A program made the translations under genes and the position numbers. Under the pieces are notes generated by a model, which saw only the letters and a program-made list of their open reading frames with translations, was not told where the DNA came from and searched no databases. From Terfezia claveryi (Eukaryota > Ascomycota > Pezizomycetes > Pezizales > Pezizaceae), in assembly GCA_015179025.1 (NCBI GenBank), contig WHUX01000011.1, positions 372,001 to 436,000 of the forward strand: DNA of 64,000 nt, read 5' to 3'. Shown piece after piece: positions 1 to 11,669 of this stretch; position 1 is the first letter of the stretch; each line of letters opens with the position of its first letter.

Positions 1-1
1 T

Positions 2-3000
2 CAACCGCAGTCGCAGTCACACCCACCGGAACCGCAACGGCAGTGCGAACAAGTGCAGCAGGCCCGACAGGCACAACTACAAAACCAAGAGCAGCAGCAG
101 GAGGACGAGCCAGAGGAGGAGGGGCAGCACCAAGCACAACAGGAAACGCAACAGAAACTAAAGCAAAATGAGGTGCAACAGGAAACACCACAACCAAAGC
201 AGCAACTGCCACAGGACCAGAAAGTCAGGGCACTAGCCAATGTTATCAAACCCCAAGTTTCCGAATCAACGGAAACATCCGCTCTCTCTTCACCGTTGTC
301 TAACGTAGAAGAGCCAATGCTGGAAGCGCGCGCGAGGCGGAAGCCTGTGAGATTACCGAAGCCTTCTGCACCTTTGACATCGACTGTGCGTACTGTCCCA
401 GACCGGACTCTTATCAAGGGAAGGGCGGATTTCAGACCGAAAACATCAATACCTCAAGATATCACAGCGGAGGAATATGCAAAACAGTGCAGCCAGGCAG
501 CATTGAACAGTCGTTTATCGCCATATGTACTCCATCCAAACGAATATCAAATGCTTAGGGAACATATCAATCATTTGCAGGCCACAACGTACCTGAACAT
601 TCGAAATGGTATACTCAGACTATGGCAGAGAAACCCATTGGTGAGTGTGACAAGAGAGGAAGCTGCAGGCTGTGCCAAAGATTACAGATATTTCGATGTC
701 GCCGATATAGCATATGAATGGCTTGTACGTAACGGCTATATCAATTTTGGATGTATCGAAGTACCAAATACTCTCTCATTAGGTCAGTCTGTCAGTCAGC
801 GAAAGAAAAGGATAGTAATTATAGGTGCAGGCATAGCAGGATTAGGGGCCGCACGTCAGCTTGAAGGGCTATTCAATCAGCTTGGAGGAGATTTCGCCCC
901 AATGGATGGTCTTGTCGAGGTAGTAGTATTGGAAGGTAGAGGGCGGATAGGTGGGAGAGTCTACTCCCATCCCCTTCATGATCAGACAGCTTCGGCTCTG
1001 AAGGATGGCAAAAGGGCGACTGCAGACCTTGGAGCTTCGATCATCACGGGTTTCGATAATGGCAATCCATTGACGGTCTTGGTCAGAGGGCAACTAGCGC
1101 TGAGCTATCATAGTCTTCATGATAACTCCCTCATATATGATTGCGATGGCAGTGTCGTCGATAAAACTCGAGACAATCTAACAGAGCGTCTATACAATGA
1201 TATACTTGACCGTGTAGCAGTGTTTAAGAAGAAGTCTACAGTGGAGAAAACTGTCGAAGGGGATAAGGAACTGATAGACGCAGGAAGAGATCCAGCAGGA
1301 GAAGGTGGGAGGATAATTGCTAAAATAGAGGAGAATGAAGTTGTTTCATTACCTCCCATGCCTCCATCTCCACCTCGAGCCGCAGGATCCCCATTTTCCG
1401 CAGAGGTCGATAGGCTTACAGGAAAACCAACAAGTGCCACTGGCTCCAGCGCTAAGATACCTGTTATTGAGCAGCTTCGCAAGCTGGAGTGGGAAGTGAA
1501 AGATGGTACTCTTAATGGTACCGACCTCGATCTTAAGCCTCAAGGCTCAGACCCTCGTCACCCTACCTTGGGAAAGACAATGGATGCCGTCCTTGACCAG
1601 TATCAAAGCTTGACCAATATAACACCATTAGATCTGCGGCTAATTAACTGGCATTATGCCAACCTCGAGTATGCAAATGCAGTCAATGTCGACAAGCTAA
1701 GCCTAGGCTCATGGGATCAGGATGATGGAAATGAGTTTCGTGGCGCACATGCGATGTTGATTGGGGGCTACACGCAATTGGCAAGAGGACTGTGGCTTAG
1801 CCCTCGGAAACTAGATGTCAGAACCAACCATTGTGTCAGGAAGATTTCGCATCAACAAAGAGGAAAGGCGAAAGTGGAGTGTGAAAATGGGACTATAATT
1901 GAAGCAGACAAGGTTGTGGTAACATTACCGCTAGGTGTACTAAAGGCGGGGTCGGTGGAGTTTGACCCACCTCTGCCGGAGTGGAAACAGGGCGCTATCA
2001 GCAGGTTGGGGTATGGTTTACTAAATAAAGTGAGTCATATTCATGCAAAGTCTGGACTGGAGTACTAATCAGTGTTAAAGGTGGTACTGGTGTTTGATGA
2101 AGTATTCTGGGATGTAGAAAATGACATGATGGGCCTACTACGGAGCCCAGTGGGTGATGAATTCAAGCAATCGAGCTATGAGGCCAGGCGAGGTACTTGG
2201 AGTTCTCCTGAAGGCACACCTTGTTTACTAACCAGAAGTTTAGGTCGTTTCTACCTCTTCTGGAACTGCACCGAAGTCAGTGGACGACCAATGTTGGGTA
2301 AGTAGTGGCATAGAGAGAGAGCGCGTGTGAAGCTGGCACTAATGGTCGAGATAGTTGCACTGATGGCTGGTGAAGCTGCGCACCAAACTGAAGTCGAAAG
2401 TGATGAATCCATCATCACTGAAGTAATGGGTGAATTATCAAAAATGTATTCTGGAAAGAAAGTACCCAACCCAGTTGAGACAATTATCACTCGCTGGCAA
2501 AAAGATGTTTTTTCACGTGGATCATACTCGTACGTCGGTCCGGAGGCTACGGGAGAAGACTACAATCTGCTGTCAAAGTCTATTGACGACACGATTTATT
2601 TTGCTGGGGAACACACATGTGGTACACACCCCGCTACCGTTCACGGAGCGTACATAAGTGGTCTCCAGGTCGCACGTGATATCATGGACTCCCTCCTTGG
2701 CCCAATAAAGGTACCCAGCCCGCTGATACCCCCCAGGCCTAAATATGAAGGTGCATACATTTCGTCTGCGGGTCAGAAGAGGAAAGCCGAGAAGTCAGCG
2801 ATTGAGAAGGCTCGTGAGATGAAGGAAGCACGGTTGGAGAAATACGAAGAGAAACTGCGGGAGGCTCTCCATGAAGCCCTTGGGGAGCGCCCCTCGAAAC
2901 CTTTCCGTTCTGGGGCCAACCCATTTCTTCTGTACCAGAAGGACCACTGGTTGATCTGTAAAGCTAAGTGCGATGAAGCCCGCCGCAAAGCCACTGGAAA

Positions 3001-3325
3001 TCCTGAAGATAAGGCTACTCGGAACGAGGTTCGTGCCGCATTGGGGCTCATGTGGAGAGAAGCACCAGAAGAGAAGAAAAAGCCTTACCTCAACGAGACG
3101 GAGAGTAACAAGAAGAACAACTCCCAAGCAGTGCTAGACTTTAAGAAGAAGCTGCATGCTTGGGATGATGCAGCTGAGAAGTTCACAAGGGAGTGGAAGG
3201 AGAAGAACCCGAGCCTGCCTAACGAGGAGGAACAAGATGCAATCAGAGGGGCAGAGATTGAACTGGCAGAGGCCAAAAGAAATAGGAAGTTGAATGGATT
3301 TGTGGACGACAGCGATGCCGAATGA
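2..3325 (+). CDS. LSD1: LSD1-type lysine-specific histone demethylase with HMG box (5' partial)
   Basis: FAD-dependent amine oxidase expected to demethylate lysines on histone H3 in the nucleus. The reading frame is open to the left edge, so the start lies outside the window. Order of parts: a Gln-rich N-terminus, a SWIRM domain (about 454-768), an FAD-binding GAGIAG motif (about 823-845), the amine oxidase body with the C-terminal FAD segment TIYFAGEHTCGTHPATVHGA (about 2596-2655), then an HMG box (about 2892-3160) that fungal LSD1 proteins carry. Exons are 2-2029, 2081-2192, 2244-2297 and 2355-3325. The three introns have GT..AG ends and CTAA-type branch sites, and joining them gives the family segment RGRFYLFWNCTEVSGRPML followed by VALMAGEAAH. 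A Pro/Lys-rich insertion (about 1230-1480) interrupts the oxidase domain, where animal LSD1 has its tower. No break is seen. Confidence 0.93.
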
Positions 3326-4386
3326 TGTTGAATACTACACATTTGCGGGTAGATACGACTTTGTATGAGTATTGTTTTCTGATTCCAGCATCTTTTTATT
3401 GTTCTAGGAGCCATGCATCTATGCTTGACATCCTTAACTGTTTCCATATTTCCATATCGCCGACCAAAGTCGGGAAGTTAATTAGGAGGCATTTTCAAAT
3501 AACCTTGCCTGGCTGGCAGGCATCTTTCGATATCCCGTCTATGTGTAGTTGTAGTTCCATTATCTGTCTTTGGGATGCAAATATAGTTACGCTACCACGG
3601 TATATAAGTATCGAAGCTAAAGTGGCAGCCCACTCTAATTTACGGAGTTCCAGAATTTTAATTGAAGCTCAAAGAAAAGCGTTTCTTTTGCAGTTCAGGG
3701 TAACCGTAAACTTGCTTATCACTCCTCAGCCACGAAATCTCGGTCTCAATCACGTCCGCCGAGAATTGGTTACCTATTGTAAAATCCCAAGTAACATGAG
3801 ACTATTCTCGGTATGCACTTACTAAGTACTGTACTTATTATCTGCGCGCCCCTATCCCTTTTCAATTGTAAGCTGCCCAGGCCCAGACTCTTTCCCGTGA
3901 CGCATTTGTGGCAGCTGTTCCGCTGAAAGTCACTATTAGCCATTATCTAAACCAGACTACCGTACCATCATTTATAGATCTACTCAGACGGAGTGGGTTG
4001 ATTTTGATTCTGCATTTTCGGATCTGGGAAGTTCTCAGTCAACTCCGTAACTACCGGTACCTACTAAGTACTTAGCTAGGTACTCTACCTAAATATACAT
4101 TACTTTAGAATTTTTTTTGCTGATAGAATGGTTAGAAAGTATTGCCTTTATATATCGCTCGCTCGTCCGCTCGTCTTCACGCATGTGTTTCACGAGACTC
4201 CAGATCTGGCATGTTGTGTGCAGGGATGTTGTGGGATTGATTTCGATTGTTGCTCCGATCTTGGGCATCTGTCACATCTGCAACACCGAGCGAGGCACGT
4301 CAGAATTTTTTTGTTTCCTTCGGTCCGGTCCGGCCTGGCCTGTTCTCCATTCATGCTATATATGCGATGTGCGAAGCAGCGGTTAT

Positions 4387-4531
4387 GTCTTTTTTTTTCT
4401 TTCCCTTTTTTGTTATTTTTTCTTTTTCTTTTTCTTTTTTTCTTTTTTCTTCTTCTTTTTATTCTTTTTTCTTCTTCTTTTTATTCTTTTTTCTTCTTCT
4501 TTTTATTCTTCTTTTTATTCTTATTCGCGTG
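4387..4531. repeat. TTC/T-rich pyrimidine microsatellite
   Basis: About 145 bp of almost pure pyrimidine made of imperfect TTCTTTTTATTC-type units. All three forward frames stay open through it, giving Phe/Ser/Leu-only proteins, which is an effect of composition and not a gene. Confidence 0.85.
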
Positions 4532-4762
4532 CTCATGCCCTGCACTGCACAGCTCGCGTTATATCCCCTATGTACCGGGCACACAGGTTGACAATATATC
4601 GAGGCTGAGGAGATTCTGAAGAGACCAGCCCGTAAAACCCGCCGATGGAGATGGATTCGCTTCATGGGTATGTAGCGTACATCATGTCGAATACCCAAAG
4701 TTACTACAGTACCGTACTTGACAATCGATAGAGCAAGTTGAAGTGTATCTCTTTACATACTG

Positions 4763-4802
4763 TATAGCCAGGACTATAGCCAGGACTATAGCCAGGACTA
4801 TA
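4763..4802. repeat. 12 bp tandem repeat, three copies
   Basis: Three exact copies of TATAGCCAGGAC followed by TATA. Confidence 0.9.
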
Positions 4803-5253
4803 AAACAAAGTGGCTACTTGACTTCTCCAACGTCCGTCCGTTCATCATCCCCCACTGCCATTACCGTGAGCGCTATATATATAACTAACCCTCCTCCGCC
4901 CATACTCATATATTTCTGGTACCCTATCACCATTCTCATTTCCAGATTCCCTGCCATACCGCTATATCAACCGCCGGGTATACACTCCCGGACGGCCTGC
5001 CTAAACTAACAAACGTATATAGGCTTGCAGTGGATTGCATGCTCTGTCCATGGCACCTGCTGCATAGGTACTGTAACCTAGCTTCACAAACAAAATCCTT
5101 CTTACCACACCCCATCCTCATCTCTTCTCTCACACTTCACCACACCACCCTCATCGCCCAACCCACAACCCCCACCCCCCACTCGCAGACACACATAAAC
5201 TCAAATATATCCCCGGCACTCTCATAGTTTGCATTTCAGGTGATTACAAGATC

Positions 5254-5296
5254 TCCCCCCCCCCCCCCACCCCCCCCCACACACACACACACACAC
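5254..5296. repeat. Poly(C) and (CA)n tract
   Basis: Runs of C broken by single A residues pass into a (CA)n microsatellite in the presumed 5' leader of the BAH-PHD gene. Confidence 0.85.
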
Positions 5297-5614
5297 TTTC
5301 AAGCCACCCAAAACACCCTTCTCCCGGTCCATACGCAGAGAGGTACACATATTACCCTCCCGTTCTTCTCGCTTCTCGACGCCTACAACACTCTCTATCC
5401 AATTGGTGTGATAGACTAGTAGTGTGATATTGCTGTCTTGGATCTCCATCTCATTTGTGAAGCGAGAGTTTGCATCGGGCACAAACGCGTCATAACACAC
5501 AACAACGCCACGCCTTCGCAGCTACTGGTTCCTGAACACAAATAGTTAATTTAAATCTATCAGGCACGACACGTCACTTTCTCTTTTCAGATTCTCGTGC
5601 AACGCTTCAACACA

Positions 5615-7083
5615 ATGCCGCAACCGAAGCGCAAGCGAGCGAGCACCAATACCCACGAGTCCGACGCCGAAGGGGACCGTGATGGGAGCTTTGTAGCCGA
5701 GGAGGAGGCTACTGAAGGGGCCGTGTCGTCAACACAAGGGGTTCCGGACGGCTGTCCATTTATGGTGGACTACAGGACAGCAAAGAAATCAAAGTCAAAG
5801 GTGAAGTCAGCGAAAAAGCAAAGGACAGGACCAACGTCGAATTATGGACCGCCACCACTACAGCACTTGGACCAGGAGCCACCAGAGGATACAACCGTTT
5901 ATACCGTCAAACCCAAGACGAAGTGGGATAGCTTGAAGAAATACCGAAACTTTGTTGGTGCGTCCACATTCACTGCCAATATCATTCCATGTCTCAGGCG
6001 CGAGTTGCTGTGAAGTAGTGCCCTCGGGGGAGCTGTGGCCATGCTTCTGTGCTGTTTGTTTGAAGGATGGTGTTTTTGCTAACACTAAATGTAGTCGGCG
6101 AGGAGAATTTTGCACTCAATGAGTACATTTACGTCAACAACGGAAAGGCTGCTGGAGGAGATCCAGACATGGATGACCAACAATTCTGGGTTGCCCGAGT
6201 GTTAGAGATTCGGGCTGTTGACGAAGCGCACGTATACCTACGTGTCTACTGGCTCTACTGGCCTGAAGAACTCCCAGGTGGGAGACAGCCATATCATGGA
6301 CAGAAGGAGCTTATTGCAAGTAACCATATGGACATCATCGATGCCATGACGGTTAGTGGGCGGGCACATGTCAAGCATTGGATGGAGTTGGACGAAGACG
6401 AGGAGCTTCCTGAGCTGTATTGGAGACAAAAGTTCGACTACCCATCGAGAACCCTAATGGTATGTTCATTCCGCCCTTCACCCAAAGCTCACAACTAATC
6501 CAGGTCTTGCCGGGAACGCCAGGAAGTGCGAGAACATTGTAAATGTCACCGCTATTATAACCCAGACAAACTGATGTACGGCTGCCCTCATTGCAAGACC
6601 TGGCTACACGAGGAGTGTGTGCAAGAGGAGATCAAGCGTAAATCCTATGCCAAGCTCCTCGAGGAAGAAGGCGAGGAGACCCTTAGGGCACAACTTGCGG
6701 GCATTGACCTCGACTCATCTGAGGTAAAGACGACACCAAAGAAGGGCAAGAAGCCTGCTGCGACAGCAAATGGGAAGGGCAAGGGGAATCTGTCAATTAA
6801 GGATCTCAAGAACCCGACCATTGAGATGCTGGATAAGATATTTGACGTTTTTATTACTGTGAATTCCGGTGGAACCGCCACGAAGGCGTTGATACGGGAT
6901 ATTAGGCCAGCGGAGGGGGAGGAGGCGGCGGTAGGTGAGGAAGAGGTAGAAGAAGAGGAAGAGGATGGGGAGGGAAGTGAGGACGATGAAGAGAGCAAGA
7001 AGGAGAAGAGGAAAAAGAAGAAGGCGAGGAGAGAGTGGGAGGAGGATGTGATGTGTTTGGTGTGTGGGAAGACGATTCATTAA
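5615..7083 (+). CDS. BAH-PHD chromatin reader, EPR-1/EBS-like
   Basis: Probable nuclear histone-mark reader of 422 aa. Exons are 5615-5957, 6095-6459 and 6523-7083. The last acceptor is set at 6522 because only it keeps the frame and it lies 26 nt past the ACTAATC branch site. The N-terminus is basic and low in complexity. A BAH domain covers about residues 100-235 (LNEYIYVNN, FWVARVLEI, YWLYWPEELPGG). A PHD-like cluster follows directly (CKCHRYYNPDKLMYGCPHCK, then WLHEEC). The C-terminus is acidic, then Lys-rich, and ends in CLVCGKTIH. A short BAH followed at once by PHD is the layout of Neurospora EPR-1, an effector of H3K27-methyl repression, and of plant EBS/SHL. Orthology to EPR-1 is an inference. 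Oddity: the usual last Cys pair of the PHD may be the distant CLVC at the very C-terminus. Confidence 0.85.
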
Positions 7084-7970
7084 GTCGCTTTTCTGTGGGA
7101 AGTAACTCGTCGTGAAGTAGGCCGGGGCGGGATGATTCTAGTCTTGGCTTTGTGTTGCCACGGCTGTGGATACTTATCTATTATCGGACTTAGGCTATCA
7201 TCAACATCATTATTCCTTCTCCTTAGTTGCCTCTGAGAGGAATAGAGGGTCGGGTGTGTGTAGTTTGTAGTAGTAAGTAGCTGCCTTGGATGAGTGGAGT
7301 GGGGGTGATGAGCATGAATGTGAAGTGTGAATGTCGAGCGAGTGGGCATCTTTTACTTTTTCTTGAGATTTTATAGCTTCCATCCAAATTTTTCTTTTTT
7401 TTTTTCTGTTGCGACTGCACAGTAGGTTGTATGATGTTTATATGTTTTATGCCTTGAAATGAGGACTCTGGAGTTTTGTCTGTATTTCCTTTTTTTCTCT
7501 ATTTTATTTGGCGTGGCTGTGGCTGTAGCTAGGCGGCTTGAGGGTAAGGGTGGAGTGGGGTGCGCTTCTGTTTGTAGCTTTAATGAGGAAGGGGCGCTGG
7601 GGGGGGATATAGGAAGGAGGTGCATAATACTTTAGCTTCACTCTACTGGCACATTAAGCTTGCTACGTGAACTCTATTGCTATAGGTATGTGATATGAGG
7701 AACCTGTGTTGTTATGCTAGGTACTATATGGAAGGAATTTTATTATTTGCTGGGAGAGAAAAAACGGATCCATCATGTGAGGTGGCAGGGCAGGGAAAAA
7801 AAAAAAATACCTCTTGTTGCTCTGCAGGGAGATTGAGATTGGGTTTATATTTATGTTATCGCTATCTTTGTATACATTATTACCTCTGATATATATATAT
7901 ATAACCGTTTACTAGTAGAAGCTGAGAGGTCACTGGTATTGGCAATGCGGAGTCTCTTGCAAATTTACTC

Positions 7971-8001
<31 letters not shown>

Positions 8002-8637
8002 TAAGGAAGGAGAGGTTATAGTATACAGTTAGTTAGTTAGTTACTTACTTACTTGCCCTAATAAGCTATCTAGAAAAGAGAAGGGGAAAAAAAAAAAAAA
8101 AAAAAAAGGGGGTGGGAGGGTTATATTTATATATACATATGGCCAACTTTTTTTTTTTTTTTTTTTTTTTTTTTCTGTGGGTGGGAGTGGGTGGGAGGGA
8201 ATGGGTAGGTAGTGTATTACCCTCAATTAGTGAAATTGAAAAAGTAAACCCCCACCCCCCACCAAAAAAAAACAAAAAAAAAACCATTCATCAGAGTCCC
8301 AGTAAAGTAATATAAGAAAAGTTTTTTTTATCTCACTGGTGTTTATTTATTATTATTTTTTTGTTCTTTGTTATATTCTATATTCTAGCTCTTGATCACT
8401 AGAGCGGGGAGAAGGGGGGGACAACTATCAGTTATATCGTACAGTCTGATATATATGTATTTGCTCGACATATTAATACAGTAATAATGGGGAAAAAAAA
8501 ACCAAAAAAAAACCAGGGAGTCGAATTTCAGCACTAGGGAAAACCACATCACGACGGCAGCGCCAGCCCAGAGCAGAGCAAATGTTCGGTATCAATCAAT
8601 CATCACACACACAATGCCAAGCCCTCATCTCAAAATC
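7084..8637. other. Intergenic region, BAH-PHD gene to SmG
   Basis: Convergent 3' sides of two genes. AT-rich with many homopolymer runs: A28 at 7971-7998, A21 at 8087-8107, T27 at 8148-8174 and several shorter ones. No gene is seen; the Phe- and Lys-rich open frames here come from the homopolymers. Confidence 0.6.
7971..8174. repeat. Cluster of long poly(A) and poly(T) runs
   Basis: A28 (7971-7998), A21 (8087-8107) and T27 (8148-8174). The second and third lie 40 bp apart and are complementary. Run lengths may be inexact in the assembly. Confidence 0.85.
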
Positions 8638-9044
8638 TCAATTTATCCTCTCCAACGCCTCCAACATCACAACCGAATTCCCCTAATAACAACCGTGCCG
8701 ATCCGCGTCTTCTCCCCGCCGGCCTTCTCTTCCACGGCTTCGTCCAGGACGATGTTTAAGAATACCTACGTCCTCATTTTGTTAGTTTTTTTTTCTTTTT
8801 TTTTTTTTTTTTTTCTTTTCATTCGTTGTAGAGAGGGTGAGGAGGGGAACATACATCGTAACCGCGGAGGACGCCAATGACTTTGCGGGAGCCGTTGAGC
8901 TGCACGAAGAGGCGCTTGTCGAGGTACTGAGTTGGTTTGTTGGTTGTGAGTGATGGCTTTAAGATTGGGATGGGAGTGTGTGTGGGGAGGGGGAAGGGAT
9001 GAGGGGGGCAGTACCTTTTTCAACTCTGGCTGGGCTTGGGGCAT
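8638..9044 (-). CDS. SMX2: Small nuclear ribonucleoprotein SmG, with a 1-base frame break
   Basis: Sm-ring subunit G of spliceosomal snRNPs. Exons on the minus strand are 9044-9015 (MPQAQPELKK), 8926-8855 (YLDKRLFVQLNGS to LRGYD) and 8765-8638; both introns have GT..AG ends. The parts join without gaps into the Sm1 and Sm2 motifs typical of SmG, and the length would be the family's usual 76 aa. In the last exon the frame is lost between VVIRG and NSVVMLEALERIN: the C-run at 8680-8683 is one base too short for the Sm2 strand to continue. Read literally, the protein stops at 8667-8669 after RGIRL. As SmG is essential in yeast and the rest is perfect, I favour a base-calling loss over a dead gene. 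The gene is too short and too split to stand out as an open frame. Confidence 0.9.
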
Positions 9045-9678
9045 GGTTGTGGATGGGTGGTGGTGATGGGGCGGGTGGTGATATGCGTTATGGTTATGGG
9101 GGTGGGTTTCTGATTTTGGTGTGAATAGCTGGCACACGAGTTGTCAACAGGGCTCAGAAGGAAGGTTACAGTGCCGTGCTGAGGTTTACGTAAGCCAGCA
9201 CCAGCTGTGGTACCGGCTGCCAAGAGATGCTGACTTTACAAGTACTGATGGCTTGGCAGTAGATACCCGTAGGGCAGGGCAAACGTAAGTTCATGAGGGA
9301 TTATTATTATGCAGAGTCCAAATCAGATTATGAGTTGTTGGTGAGCCCAAATCAGATAGATGTACTGTAGGTAAGTAGGTAGGGCCTTGAGGCCGGCATC
9401 TCCCAGCTTCGTAGGGCAGGAATCGGAGTTGTGGAGGACTGGACTTGCGTCTGGCACGAATATCTATCATCTACTCCGTATCTATCTATCAGATATCTCT
9501 ATCTCTCTATCGACCTATTGCAGCATGCTCGAGTGCTTCGAGAGAATCAAGACGACACATTCTATGCGTTTGGCTTCTGCTACCGTTGGGGAATTATAGG
9601 GCGTATCTCCCCTCCCCCCAACTGACTGAGTCGCCAAAGAAAAACAATAAAAGATTCAGCGGATTTTTCAAAAACACC
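9045..9678. promoter_or_regulatory. Divergent spacer between SmG and NTR2
   Basis: 634 bp between two splicing-factor genes read in opposite directions, so it should hold both promoters. The NTR2 side has a TCTATC-rich stretch (about 9465-9515). No clear TATA box is seen. Confidence 0.4.
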
Positions 9679-10968
9679 ATGCGCTCCGCCCGCCGATTCA
9701 ACAAGCCCCGCAAGGTCGGCGCCGACTCTGAGGATGAAGAATCCACCGCCCCTGCCGCCGTCGTAAAGAAGAAAATCAACAAGAAGCCCACGTCTTCCAC
9801 CGCAGCCGCCAAACCCTCAACAAACCTCTCCTTCACCGACCCCCCCGACGCCACAGACAAACCATTCGCAGTCAAAAAATCTGCCCTCTCCCGAAAATCC
9901 CTCGAGCGTGCGGCTGCTGCGCGTAGTTTACTGCAAGACAATGGCGGCGTCGATACACAGGAGGAGAAGGTAACTCTGTACTCCAAAGAGTATCTGGAGG
10001 AGTTGAGGTCTGAGACCCCCAGCACCTCGACGCCGTTTCAGGCTGGGGATGGGGATGTGGCCATGTGCGAGGCAGGCGCAGGAGATCCACTCGACACGTT
10101 TTCCAAGTTTGGGACAACTGCTACTGCTGCTGCTGCAAAGCTCCCCACGGATTTGGGGGGAATGGCGATACCTGACCCGGCGCTTGTAAAGGTCCTCAAA
10201 GCCCGCCGTGCAGCAGAAGCCACCAAATCAACCTCAACAGAATACATCTCCCTCTCCCCCACGCACTCCTCCGCCTCCGAAGATGACAACGGCCGTGTAC
10301 GAAGGAAGAAACCGTCCAGGCTCGTCCGCACGGAGATTCTAGATGAGGATGACGAACAGCTAGCTACCTTTATTCACGATCCAAGCACTAGCACCTCCAC
10401 GGCCCACCCCTCCCGCCTAATCCTTACCAGCGCACTCTCCTCCCGCGCAGGCGCGCTGCAGGAGGAAAAATACCTCCGGAGAGGCCAGATACAAGAAGCT
10501 CTCCTCGGCATCAGCTCCTCCGAGTCTTCCTCCGATGATTCCTCCCATGCCGACGACGATGACGATGGCAATAACAACGCCCCCGACTGGCACCGCCGCC
10601 AACTCCGCATCGCCACCGGCTTATCTTCACTCGACGTAAAAGACGACCCTACATCCTCACTAGACGCACGGCTTCGTTACCAGCCCCCCGCCATCCCCCC
10701 CGTGCCAGAGCTCGACGGCAAATTGAAGTGGTTGCAAGAGGTACTAGCGGAGATGGTTCGTGCCCGGGACGGGCTTGCATGGAGGGTAGAGGAGGTGAGG
10801 CGGGAGAAGGAGGAGATTCGGAGGAGGGAGACGGAGGTGCAGGAGAGCCTGGGGAGGTTGAGTGAGCAGTATAGTAGGCTGGGGATCGCAGAGCCAGAGG
10901 AGAAGACCCCCGGGGGGGAGGGCGTCGAGGGCATGGGGAGGGGGTTGGAGAGTTTGGGTGTGCGGTAA
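9679..10968 (+). CDS. NTR2: NTR2-like spliceosome disassembly factor
   Basis: Probable nineteen-complex-related protein 2. In yeast Ntr2 joins Ntr1 and the helicase Prp43 to take apart the post-splicing lariat complex. Single exon of 429 aa. The start is the ATG at 9679, which opens MRSARRFNKPRKVG; upstream codons in the frame lie in poor-quality sequence. Family marks seen: the basic N-terminus followed by acidic DSEDEES, the block YSKEYLEELRSETPSTSTPF (about residues 104-123), IPDPALVKVLKARRAAE, an FIHDP block, EEKYLRRGQIQEALLG, and a C-terminal coiled coil (about 355-405). The middle is low complexity. It could be confused with the N-terminal part of GCFC2/PAXBP1-type proteins, which share these blocks, but the length fits NTR2. 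It lies head-to-head with SmG. Confidence 0.78.
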   Translation: MRSARRFNKPRKVGADSEDEESTAPAAVVKKKINKKPTSSTAAAKPSTNLSFTDPPDATDKPFAVKKSALSRKSLERAAAARSLLQDNGGVDTQEEKVTLYSKEYLEELRSETPSTSTPFQAGDGDVAMCEAGAGDPLDTFSKFGTTATAAAAKLPTDLGGMAIPDPALVKVLKARRAAEATKSTSTEYISLSPTHSSASEDDNGRVRRKKPSRLVRTEILDEDDEQLATFIHDPSTSTSTAHPSRLILTSALSSRAGALQEEKYLRRGQIQEALLGISSSESSSDDSSHADDDDDGNNNAPDWHRRQLRIATGLSSLDVKDDPTSSLDARLRYQPPAIPPVPELDGKLKWLQEVLAEMVRARDGLAWRVEEVRREKEEIRRRETEVQESLGRLSEQYSRLGIAEPEEKTPGGEGVEGMGRGLESLGVR

Positions 10969-11669
10969 TAGGCTGAGGGATTGTGTTGTATTTTATTTAC
11001 GTTATCTTCTCTTTCTTTCTACTTGGGTTTGGAATTTAATTTGGCTGTTGTTTTTATTTCATAAAATAAAATATAATATATTGAATTGTTTTATCCTTTT
11101 TCTAAAAACGTTTTGTCATGGAAATACAGAGTACCGGTACAGGGTAAATCAAAGCAAATGCAAAGTGACCTATCCCTAAACACACTAACCCCGATTGCAA
11201 AAAAAGGGGGGGCATTGTGTTGTGTGTGTACCTTGTTTAACTAAAACAAAAATGTGTTTTTGTGTTTATATTATTATATATTATAACGAGTCTCTTTTGT
11301 CTCTTTGTCTCTTTGTCTCTTTGTCTTTATGGGTTGTATGGGGTTATCTTTGTGTGTGCTTGGGGATTTTTACTTGTCCGGTATTGAGATGCAAAATAAA
11401 TAATATTACCGGTATATAGATACCTTCCTACCTACCTACAGTAGATAGAACCTTGTGCGAGGAGAAGAAGGGAATAATAAAAAATAAAAATTTCTAAAAA
11501 TACAAAGGCCTTGAGGGTTGGTTTACAAATTTATCATTTCCAGTCCGCAATATTCTCTACTATTAGGAACTCTCTACCTCTCTACTGTACAGCAAATAAA
11601 AAAATAAACAAACTAGCCCATTATTAACCAACCGACTTCCCCCCCCCCCCTCTCTCCCCCACATTCATT
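10969..11669. other. Intergenic region, NTR2 to MidA-like gene
   Basis: Convergent 3' flanks. AT-rich, with a (GTCTCTTT)n run at about 11290-11325 and an AATAAA-rich stretch near 11396-11610. No gene seen. Confidence 0.55.

Larger units (their letters stand above)
3326..5614. other. Intergenic region, LSD1 to BAH-PHD gene
   Basis: No convincing gene. It holds GTAC-rich AT DNA around 3800-4110, a long pyrimidine microsatellite (4387-4531), a 12 bp tandem repeat (4763-4802), and a C/CA tract (5254-5296). The last part is CT-rich and ends in a good 3' splice site, ctctcttttcag, at about 5581-5590. The next gene may therefore have an intron in its 5' UTR. Confidence 0.6.

Noticed and set aside
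1..417. 138-codon minus-strand frame, Cys/Ser-rich
   Set aside because: Mirror image of the Gln-rich LSD1 N-terminus; the composition comes from the opposite strand.
4117..4619. Three overlapping plus-strand frames of 114-163 codons
   Set aside because: Open only because they cross a pyrimidine microsatellite, which gives Phe/Ser/Leu runs.
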